DNA of 20,918 nucleotides, taken from the NCBI GenBank assembly GCA_003427395.1, contig BFEA01000138.1:869715-890632 (forward strand), written 5' to 3'. The stretch comes from Chara braunii (lineage: Eukaryota; Streptophyta; Charophyceae; Charales; Characeae). Under the pieces are notes generated by a model, which made no database searches, was not told the DNA's origin, and saw nothing but the letters and a program-made list of their open reading frames with translations. The translations under genes were made by a program, and so were the position numbers. Positions 1-7,644 of this stretch are shown here, in pieces; the first letter of the stretch is position 1, and each line of letters starts with the position of its first letter.

Positions 1-2093
1 ATATAGCGGCTAGGGGTCCGGGCGATGCCACCCTACCCCAAGGATGCCGTAGGGGCTGTCTTGAGCCACTAGACTTAGTGAAAAGGTGCGTGGCCCAATG
101 GATGACGCTTGGCCTGCGCATGATAAGAAGACAAACCTTCAATAAACTCTCTGTACTGCTTGCGTATTGGAAGGAGCAATTGCCTGTCCAAGCTTAATCG
201 AATCAAGAAAATGCCACGAGTGACCAAAGAGCTACCATCTTGACGCGGGAGCGGAGCTACATCCCCCAATGTAAAACCCTCTCGCAAAAGGCCCATCCCC
301 ATCCATCTCAAAGCACTAGGTGGGGGTGCCCCTCGGACAAACGACCCGCGCCCTGAGCATGAGTGTGGGCGGGTCGAGCCAAATGGGACCCGCAGTGGGG
401 TCGACAGAGGCTCGAAAGTCCTTCAGGGTAAGGCCCCTACAAAAATGGTGAAGGTGCCGGGTATGGGTTTAACTGACCCTGACGATCTCGAGGGGGGCGC
501 CCGACGCATGACCGTGTACATAACTAAAGACAAGGAATGAGGACTTGTGTATGCTTTATCCTTTGAGAGAATCAGATTTGAGGGTGGCTGGGCGCATGGC
601 AAGGTCATGCCTGGAGGAAGAACATGCATGCTTGCACTTTCTGATCAGCCATCGCCTTTGGAGATGACTCTAGTCCTCCTGCCCTTGGACTGATGTTCGT
701 CAGGCCGGGGAAGCCTTGGGCAAGCCGCAGGTCGACCCTTCCTCTTCGTATGAAAGAAGGGCTCCGGTTACCTGGCAGGCGGTTGGAATTCCGGGCCAGT
801 CCGGGTTCCAATGAAAATCCCGCGGCGGAGTGATCCGACCGACCTGGGTGCTTCTCTTCTCCTCTTCGGAGCCTAGCGGGCTCCGTGCACCGCACTTAAA
901 TGCTTGAAGGAACCTCATATGAATATAAATGGTAATCGAGAAGGAACAATCCTGCCCTATGAACGAACACACAAGTAAAGATAAGGAAATGAAGGGAGTT
1001 GCTAGACTCCAAGGAAAACTAGCTCCCCTTTGAAGATGCTCATGAAAAGGAACCGGGCACTATGTACGGAAGTTAGGGGTGAGTGGCACGCACTGTCCTG
1101 AGTGAAAACCTGTGAGCAATGGGTAGGAAGCGTTGGGTGCACCTGGGGAAAGGCACTTGTGTTATGTGTGTCCCACCTTAGGGTTTGTGCTTGCATGATG
1201 GGGATTCGAGCGTCCTGCCTTTCGGAACGAAAGGATTGGTTTGTGCCGGTCGGTGCAGGATGCGGAATGGTCGTCCTCTTTGAAGTTCACTGGGTTCCGT
1301 GTGTGGGGGTCGGGCCACCGGGCTGTCAGGCAAGGGTGAGTCTCGTCGGCTGATTAGTAGCATTCTCACCCGAGCGGTTCGAGCATGGCTCGATGATATT
1401 GCCCAGGTGGGATGTGAAACGTCTTTAGGCGGGGCTGCTGCTTGTCGGCAGACGGCAGGGGGACCACTGCATATGGGGCAAGGAAGGAGCCTCGGAGACG
1501 ATTAAAAGCTTCTCGTAGCATGGCTTGGAAAAAGTTGATTCTTGTCGGACCGATGGAAGTGAATGCCTAGACGGCCGGCTCCAATGGCCTTACCGAGATG
1601 TGCGGGGTGATTCCCGAGATTAACGGTGGGTACACGAGCGGCGAGTCGGAATGGGGTATTCTGGGTAAGGAGGAAAGGGCTAATGCCTTGCCGAGACTTG
1701 GGTACCGCGCTCGCGACGGTTGAGCTGTACTTGAGGTATGGGGTAAAACCCTGGCAGTGGAGAGACCATTTCCGGGGAAGAGGTCGGTGAGGAGATGACC
1801 GACCTGTGTGCGACATTTGCCTGAGTTTTGCTTTTTGTGCCTCCCTTTGTAAAGTCGCCTGATGAATGTTGGAAGGGGAACTAAGCTTCTAGTCTATTCT
1901 CGACCCCTGCCTAAGTCTGCACGAGTGAGAGAACACGCAATGGTACCTGGGAAATGGATAAGGGAGGTTAGGGAGACCCGGATGAGGGGTCTGAAAACAA
2001 CCCTCATTTAGAAAAAGGAAAAGCAAACCATCTGACCATGAAGGGCCGTGTGGTGCTCTCATGTGAAAAACAGGACAGGGACCGGGAAACAAG
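1..2093. other. 5' region without supported genes
   Basis: No open frame here shows a domain or family I recognise, and the short frames on both strands look random. What can be seen is scattered structure. An imperfect hairpin lies at 783-811 (TTGGAA/TTCCAA outer arms, CCGG/CCGG inner arms). A perfect 8-base stem, AGGTCGGT/ACCGACCT, lies at 1781-1788 and 1798-1805. Two GTGAGT words, which fit a 5' splice donor, occur at 1079-1084 and 1336-1341; the second is preceded by AAGG. The stretch may be the untranslated leader of the retroelement or its flank. No LTR copy of downstream sequence was found by eye. Confidence 0.5.
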
Positions 2094-2900
2094 ATGGCGC
2101 GATGGTTGTTGCCTCCTGTCTACTCTAGTGGTCCGGAAATGCCTATAGAAGTAAGGGATGGGGTATCTGTTGTTCTCCCGGAAGAAGGGACATGGACCGA
2201 CCTAGAACCAGCCTATGAAACCGTGATGCCGGACAAGAAGGACGCGTTCCTCTGGATAGAGACAATCTGGACTAAGGTCATCCTGACAAGACTCTCACCT
2301 AGCCTGATGGACCTAGAATTCCGGGGAACAGTGGAAGCTCGAGGATAGATCTACCTATCTCAAGAAATGGAAAACGCAATGGTAGTGGGACTAGTATTGG
2401 GCACGACACCGGATCAGCTGTTTAGGCAAGCGGAACGGGAAGTGGTATGAGCAGCATGTCAGCGGGCAGAAATGGAGATGGAAAGGATGGAGGTGCGAGT
2501 GGAACTCGGGGACCGGAAAAATATGAGACGCCCCCTTAGGACAATGAGATGCGTGCTACCCCCATTCCTGGTGGATGCAGTCTTTGGAACCAGGGGTAGA
2601 TTGGAGCGGATATGTCGGTCGCTGACGCGCCTGAGGTTGTACCAAGGTGCTAGGCAGGACTTCTTTAAACTATCGGTGGAGGCGGAGCCGTTCGAAGGAA
2701 ACTGGGCGGAAGAATTAGCTGAGGTGTTAAACCTCCTGAGCGCGGATGAAACCTTTGTTCCCAGCCCGGTGCATTGGCAGATAGTTTACATGGCAGCGGG
2801 GGAAACCTTCTTGGAAGGGGTGAAAGAGATGTTCCTAGACGAGGAGGAGGATTTCAGTGATGAGGAGGACGGAGACGAGATAGAGGACTGGGACTTCTGA
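2094..2900 (+). pseudogene. Accessory family member A, broken by two in-frame stops
   Basis: I do not recognise this family. One frame runs from ATG 2094 to TGA 2898-2900, interrupted by TAG at 2346-2348 and TGA at 2448-2450. Reading through both stops keeps similarity to members B-D over the full length, so this is one gene and not two. Shared landmarks are the N-terminal Met-Ala-Arg, a central IYLSQ segment (VYLPE in D), LPPFLVDAVFG (VPRFMVDLVFG in D), EPFEG at 2685-2699 (GPFWG in D), and a C-terminal helical segment ending near EMF. The C-terminal tail is very acidic (rich in Glu and Asp). The TGA falls where member C has Trp, so a TGG to TGA change is likely. It ends 55 bases before member B. 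Function is unknown; nothing suggests an enzyme. Confidence 0.6.
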
Positions 2901-2938
2901 AGGGGGGGGCTTACCTGGGGAAAACGGGTTGTCGGCTA

Positions 2939-2946
2939 TGTGCAGG
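2939..2946 (+). promoter_or_regulatory. TGTGCAGG element, candidate 3' splice site before member B
   Basis: The octamer ends 9 bases before the ATG at 2956. The same octamer precedes member D and gag. TGTGCAG|G fits the plant 3' splice-site form (pyrimidine-AG followed by G), with a modest T-rich stretch upstream. The identical spelling at three ORF starts is seen directly; splicing is inferred. Confidence 0.4.
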
Positions 2947-2955
2947 TAGGGAACG

Positions 2956-3700
2956 ATGGCCCGGGAACTCGAATTATGGGACTGCACATGGGAACCAAGA
3001 CGAACCAGAAAGGGAGTAGAGTTGTCAATACCGCCGAGCAATGAATGGAAAGGGACCACATGTGATTGGCGGGGGTATGAGATTGTGCCGGAACTCGTAC
3101 CTTTGGGTAGAGCGTATCTGGAATCCGTTGAGGGAAGAGGAAGGATGGGAAGAGATTGCGGAAGGAAGGGTGAAATCAGTTGGGACGATCGTTCTCTCGG
3201 AACAGGGTTGACACCTGTTCTGCACGACGCTCGCGGCAGGACAGAACCCGATGTGGCTTTTAGGGGACGCTGAGGCAAGGGCTCGACAGGCGGGGGAAAG
3301 CTTTGCTAACAAAGGATGGGATACGGTCAGCAGTAAAGTCGTGATGGGAGGATGGAAGGAATTAAAACCGCCCGGTGCCCGAATCAAGACCTGGGTACCC
3401 GAGTTCGTGGCGGATTGCTTTGGGGGTTTTGATCATGTAACAGAGGTAGACAACACAATGGAGCAAATATACGTGAATTGCACATGGCTGGCGGGGGAAT
3501 TTTATAGGACGTCCTTGAAATACGGACCCTTCCATGGCGATAAAGCCTGGGAGGTCCTCATCATTTTGGACATCGAAAGGAATGACCGGCAGGAGGTGGC
3601 CCCGGAAACCAGGGAGGCCATAATCCGCCGTGAGATAGCAGCAACACCTTGCTATGTGGATTATGTGTTCAAACTATTCGAAGTACTGTGGTCCGACTAA
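2956..3700 (+). pseudogene. Accessory family member B, broken by a frameshift and a TGA
   Basis: This is a member of the same unrecognised family as A, C and D. It starts Met-Ala-Arg at 2956. The family frame changes near 3098-3103: after this point the similarity continues one base further on, with LWVERIWN matching LWIETIWT in member A. The continued frame meets TGA at 3209-3211, exactly where members C and D have the Trp of a Gly-Trp pair, then stays open to TAA 3698-3700. Landmarks are GGWKELKPP (GGWREFKAP in D), VPEFVADCFGG, GPFHG at 3524-3538, and a C-terminal RREI followed by a Tyr-containing helix. The open part alone codes about 149 residues and lacks the N-terminal half. Function is unknown. 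Confidence 0.6.
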
Positions 3701-3821
3701 GCGTAGGGAAGTTGTGGAGCCAGACAAATACGGCAAAATTGCTAAGATTAGGGAATGGGATGTTTGACCATTGTAGGGTTCAGCGCGGATCGCGAGCCGG
3801 GAGATCAAAGGCGAGTGCGCG

Positions 3822-4595
3822 ATGGCACGAAGAAGGACGTTCCTTGAGGAGCGCCCCTTGGGCATTGAACCGCCTAGGGAAGTACCGGGTGGGATAGAGG
3901 TTAGCCTGCCGGCAACAGGCGAGGGATGGCACTAGGTGGCGGATTGGGTCGGGATCGAGCTTGCGGAAAATATGGTTTATTTGGTGACGAAAGTTGAGTG
4001 GCGTGCGGCTGAGAATGGGGAATGGAACCCGGACCCACGGGGGCACGTGCGGGCAGAGGGGCGGTTGTATGTGTCAGAAAACGGGTGGAGGGAGTTCGGA
4101 GTTCGGCTGGCATCCGGAGAAGACCCGTTAAGCATGTTTGAGGGGGTATGGCAGTTAGTATGGCGAACGGNATTTGAGTTCGCAGATCCGGGGGTTGACG
4201 ATGTAACGACAGACCTTAGGGTAGCCATGGTCGGGAGTTTCNAATTGCCTANTGAAAATGTACNAATGAGGNTGCCGCNCTTCCTGCTGGAAAAACTGGG
4301 CGGTCTGGAACTTGTTGAACAAGCGGTAGCCGACCTCGCAAGCCTGACATATGAAGAAGCGGCGGTACATCGAGAATACTACCGGGCCTTCTTAGAAATG
4401 GGACCGTTTAGCGGAGAGCAGAAGTACGAGGTGCTGCGCATCCTGCGTGCTGTGTTTAGTACCAGGCCAAGGGTTCCGGTGGTGGGAAGTGAGGTCCTGT
4501 GGGGTGTCGTCCGACAGGAAATAAGCCATGGGATGGCGTACGTAGATGATCTGTACCGATTGTATGAGCAGATGGAGGAGGGAACCGGTCGGTAA
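3822..4595 (+). pseudogene. Accessory family member C, broken by an early TAG
   Basis: The frame starts at ATG 3822 (Met-Ala-Arg, as in A and B) and runs to TAA 4593-4595, with one TAG at 3933-3935 after 37 codons. Sequence before the stop (IEVSLPATG) matches member D (WEVSLPASY), so the original start was upstream of the stop. Later landmarks are RLYVSENGW (VYLPELGW in D), GPFSG at 4401-4415, and a C-terminal RQEI segment followed by a Tyr-rich helix. Six isolated N bases fall between 4171 and 4279 and blur the central segment. A TTGTAGG at 3771-3777 could be a weaker version of the splice-like element seen before B, D and gag. Function is unknown. Confidence 0.6.
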
Positions 4596-4719
4596 TAGGA
4601 CCGAAGAGAGGGGAAAGAAATAGAAGGGGAAAAAAAGCACTAGGCTAGGGATCGGGGAGTTGTTCGGAAAGAAAATTGAAGACCAAGTGGAATAAGCAAA
4701 CTCGCGTGTTGTTTAAAAC

Positions 4720-4727
4720 TGTGCAGG
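4720..4727 (+). promoter_or_regulatory. TGTGCAGG element, candidate 3' splice site before member D
   Basis: This octamer is identical to those at 2939 and 5961. It is preceded by a T-rich stretch (TGTTGTTT nearby) and lies 17 bases before an ATGGCG at 4745 and 28 bases before the in-frame ATG at 4756. The role as an acceptor is inferred from its form and repeated position. Confidence 0.4.
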
Positions 4728-4755
4728 GGACTTCTAAGTCAGAAATGGCGATGAG

Positions 4756-5529
4756 ATGCGCCCGGATGCCACGATGACCCATGCACCGCGGCCACCCACG
4801 GAAAACAGAGATGGATGGGAGGTGTCGCTCCCAGCAAGCTACATGATTCAAGGATTGGATACCGAGTGGAGAGTCGTGACCCTCGGAAGAGGTCAGGTGT
4901 TTATGATGGTGGAATGTTTGTGGGATGGTATGAGAATTAACAGGGGACCGGGGGACGATCTGTACACCGATCTTAGGGTGACGGGGACCGTATACCTGCC
5001 AGAGCTCGGGTGGCACATGTTAGGGACGGAGTTGGCACTAGGTCATGGGTTATTGCCAATCTTCCAGAGGGCTACAAGAGTACTAAACCGAGTAGGCCAG
5101 GAAGTGCGAGGAAGAAGGAATGTGGGGTTAAGGACTCGGGTGGAGATAGGAGGTTGGCGGGAGTTTAAGGCCCCAATGACCGGGCTGAGGTGTCGAGTAC
5201 CTCGCTTCATGGTAGACCTGGTATTCGGCAGTCTCAAGAGGGCAAGGGATTTGGTGGACTCGACCCTGGTCTGGATCCACCTCTTCCGGCCGCAAACAAC
5301 GGACAAGTTCTACGACGTGTCGGTCAGACATGGACCGTTCTGGGGAAACCAGGCCTGGGAACTACTCGAATTACTCGAGATCTTGATATTCGGATTGCCC
5401 CACCTGTCGTTTGAAGAGTATGAGTCAATAATTATCCGAGAAATAGAGATGGGGGAAAATTACCTTGCTGGGTTGGCTGATCTGTTCGAGGAACCGGATG
5501 AGCAGGGCAAGCCTGAGGGACCAACATGA
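4756..5529 (+). CDS. Accessory family member D, the only open copy (257 aa, unknown function)
   Basis: This is the one intact member of the four-copy family. Its 257 residues appear to form two halves. Residues 20-110 are rich in short hydrophobic, strand-like stretches and include a Gly-Trp-His at 85-87. Residues 130-245 are mostly helical. Conserved across the family are GGWREF (132-137), VPRFMVDLVFG (148-158), GPFWG (193-197) followed by a Trp-Glu-Leu-Leu helix, and REI (228-230) with Tyr236. I see no signal peptide, membrane segment, zinc-binding pattern or enzyme motif. The ATG at 4756 is the first in this frame after a TAA; a nearby ATGGCG at 4745 resembles the starts of A-C and gag but lies in another frame. 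The gene ends 452 bases before the gag leader. It may be an accessory protein of the retroelement; that is inference from position and strand. Confidence 0.7.
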   Translation: MRPDATMTHAPRPPTENRDGWEVSLPASYMIQGLDTEWRVVTLGRGQVFMMVECLWDGMRINRGPGDDLYTDLRVTGTVYLPELGWHMLGTELALGHGLLPIFQRATRVLNRVGQEVRGRRNVGLRTRVEIGGWREFKAPMTGLRCRVPRFMVDLVFGSLKRARDLVDSTLVWIHLFRPQTTDKFYDVSVRHGPFWGNQAWELLELLEILIFGLPHLSFEEYESIIIREIEMGENYLAGLADLFEEPDEQGKPEGPT

Positions 5530-5960
5530 GAAAACGTGTCAGGAAGAGGTAGGGAAACAAAGGATGGGTACTAAGATAAGTAGGCGGCCGTCAGCAAAAG
5601 AGGGGCAGTGGTTGGAGTCCCGATCGACCCAATGATGCGGCAGGAAGGAACTAGGAAGACCACCCGCTCCAAAAGTTCTGAGGCACCTGGATGCCAATAA
5701 GCTAAAAGGGCCATACCCGATAGGGAAGCCACTGGGCTCAGGCACCGCCCTAAGAACCTAAGCACGGCAGTAAAGAAACGCCGAGCAGCGGCGGCAAGGC
5801 CGGCGGGAGAAAAACCTGAAGGACGCCCTGGGAAAGAAAAGTCAGGAGAGTCGGACCAATTAATATAAGACGCAAAAAACATGAGAATAGGCGGGTTTTA
5901 GAGCCGGGACTAGGACAATTATGAACATCCGGCCATTTTTCGCAAAAAAACTTTTCTCCA
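5530..5960 (+). other. Spacer between member D and gag, with traces of a small basic ORF
   Basis: From ATG 5564 one frame reads a short Lys/Arg-rich protein, but it is cut by TGA 5633, TAA 5759 and TAA 5771 before a final TAA at 5861. Part of another frame near 5762-5818 is rich in Lys, Ser and Gly. I see no similarity to the accessory family or to gag. It may be a decayed small gene or non-coding spacer; I lean to spacer. A pyrimidine-rich stretch ending near 5959 leads into the TGTGCAGG element before gag. Confidence 0.3.
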
Positions 5961-5968
5961 TGTGCAGG
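5961..5968 (+). promoter_or_regulatory. TGTGCAGG element, candidate 3' splice site before gag
   Basis: This is the best of the three copies. A pyrimidine-rich stretch (CTTTTCTCC) lies directly upstream, AG is at 5966-5967, and the gag leader ATG at 5982 follows 13 bases after the octamer. It matches the plant acceptor form. Use in splicing is inferred. Confidence 0.45.
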
Positions 5969-5981
5969 CTAGGTAAAGGGA

Positions 5982-6363
5982 ATGGCGACAGAAGAAGAGT
6001 TCGATGATCAGCAGAGCAGAGGGAGCCAGGGTACGAATGGGGGTGAGGAACGAAACGAGGGATCAGTGAAGGATCGAGAGTAAACTGGAAGGAACCCGAG
6101 AAGATGGAAAAAACATTTCAACAGGAGAAAGTTCCGGGAAAGCTGGGGGTAGCAAAAGGGGACCTCGGGAAAACAAGGAAAGGGGAAACGACGTGAAAAC
6201 AAGCCCTCGGAACTCAGCAGGAACCACCCCTAAAAAGACGAAAGTCTTAGATACCCGTCGCAAACTGGCAGAGATAGAGAAGCGGACTGCAGAATTTAAG
6301 GCAAGGCTCATCGAGCAGATGATGGTCGGGGATGAGGAGGACCCCCAGGGCATAGGGTCATGA
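5982..6363 (+). pseudogene. Leader segment of gag (or a separate small charged ORF), frameshifted
   Basis: ATG 5982 sits in the same ATGGC setting as members A-C and opens a Glu/Gln-rich frame that stops at TAA 6081-6083. Shifting by one base near 6080 gives a long continuation, rich in Lys, Gly and Ser, then a short coiled-coil-like helix (KLAEIEKRTAEF), up to TGA 6361-6363. That TGA is in frame with the main gag ORF starting at 6427, with no other stop between. Two readings are possible. It may be the original N-terminus of Gag with one frameshift and one stop. Alternatively, it may be a small independent protein that truly ends at 6361. The charged, low-complexity make-up fits a Gag matrix-like leader. 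Confidence 0.45.
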
Positions 6364-6426
6364 GAGGGGCAAAGGACCACTCAAGACGAGGTCAGATATG
6401 AAGGAAAGGATAATAGCCACAGGGGG

Positions 6427-7629
6427 ATGCCTAACAAGAAGGGGAAGGACAAGGACGACCCCCCGGCAGAAGGGACGAAAAACGCTATGACACCGCCCGC
6501 CATCGACAACGGCACTAGCAGACTGCCCGCCATGCCGAAAGTAACGAGGGCGTGTGACGGACTGTGGAGCCTTAGGGAAAGAGTGTTAGGATGGTTTGAC
6601 CCAGAAGGAATGCCCAAAACCAGGGAGAAGCGTAGGGAAAGCAAGGAAGGGAAATGGACCAGTGCAGCCGGGGAAGCGGGTGCCTCCGAAGGTGGTCTCA
6701 AGAGGGTAGTCACCACACTCAACAGGACACTAAACAAGAACCAGGGGTATCTCGCAGATGCAAAGAAGAAACTCACATTCGATGGGGCTAACATTACGGA
6801 GTTTCTAATAGACTATGAGAACCTAGCAGCCCTACTAAAATGGACGGAAGAGGAAAAGATGGAGCACCTGGGGCAGCACGTGTCACTAAGCTTGGGCAGG
6901 GACATTATGGCCATCGCCGCCTCCAGTGGATCCTGGAAAGAAACCAGGAATGAGATGATGAGGAAATACCTGAAGACAGAGAAAATGGCAACAGAGGCCA
7001 AATTAGCCGCAGTCCAGAGGAATAACTATGCGACTTACAATGATTTCCTATGGGCATTCATGTTAATGGCTCTGCGAATTCCCGGGGTAACGGACCGTAT
7101 AATGAGTAAATACTTCCTCAGGCAGTTTTCCGCGTTCGATAAAGATAAGATTTTGTCAACATACCAGCAGACTAGTAAGTTCGAATACACGAGAGATGTG
7201 GACTTCAGCACTGTAACAGACCTTGCGGAAAAGACAGTACTCATCGAGACGCTAGCCCTGCTTAAGGAAGGGGAGATCATAGATCTGACCGGGAAGACAT
7301 GGGATAAGGTCAAAAAGGAAATAGAGAGCCTGCACGAATGGGTGCACGGGGTTGATAGCAAGATGGACAGAATGGAAAATGCGCTGTTAGTAATGCAGGC
7401 GCAAGTGTCCAGACCCGCCCTCCCGCCCCAAGAGGCCGTGGTTCCCGCAGCTGTAGCAAACCGGGGGTTTGGCAGGAGGGACCCGGCCAACGAACAATGC
7501 AAGTATTGCACCATGATTGGGCATTTCGTACGGGCCTGCCCAAGACTCAATCACGATATCGAGCGGCAGAGGTGCAGTAGGTCCCTCAAAGGCGAGATCC
7601 TCGGACCCAGGGGGGAGCGTGTTAATTAG
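6427..7629 (+). CDS. gag: Gag polyprotein (capsid-like domain plus CCHC zinc knuckle)
   Basis: Gag forms the virus-like particle and binds the element RNA. The 400-residue ORF begins with a basic, low-complexity stretch. A helical region at about residues 115-290 has the look of a retrotransposon capsid domain. A heptad-like segment follows (about 300-330), then one zinc knuckle of the form C-x2-C-x4-H-x4-C at residues 358-371 (first Cys codon 7498-7500). The ORF ends at TAG 7627-7629. The same frame then continues directly into pol, so this TAG is the only barrier between Gag and Pol. The sequence around it reads on smoothly, which suggests either a read-through signal or a Trp codon lost by a G to A change. 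The start at 6427 is the first ATG after TGA 6361; an older N-terminus may lie upstream. Conserved Cys and His are intact. Confidence 0.85.
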   Translation: MPNKKGKDKDDPPAEGTKNAMTPPAIDNGTSRLPAMPKVTRACDGLWSLRERVLGWFDPEGMPKTREKRRESKEGKWTSAAGEAGASEGGLKRVVTTLNRTLNKNQGYLADAKKKLTFDGANITEFLIDYENLAALLKWTEEEKMEHLGQHVSLSLGRDIMAIAASSGSWKETRNEMMRKYLKTEKMATEAKLAAVQRNNYATYNDFLWAFMLMALRIPGVTDRIMSKYFLRQFSAFDKDKILSTYQQTSKFEYTRDVDFSTVTDLAEKTVLIETLALLKEGEIIDLTGKTWDKVKKEIESLHEWVHGVDSKMDRMENALLVMQAQVSRPALPPQEAVVPAAVANRGFGRRDPANEQCKYCTMIGHFVRACPRLNHDIERQRCSRSLKGEILGPRGERVN

Positions 7630-7644
7630 AACTCGCCAGGAGGG

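Noticed and set aside
783-811. tRNA-like T-arm look
   Set aside because: Loop length and position do not fit a T arm and no acceptor or anticodon arm can be drawn around it.
6381-7550. Minus-strand open frames of 137 and 171 codons opposite gag
   Set aside because: They are shadows of the gag frame, which has a zinc knuckle and continues into pol.
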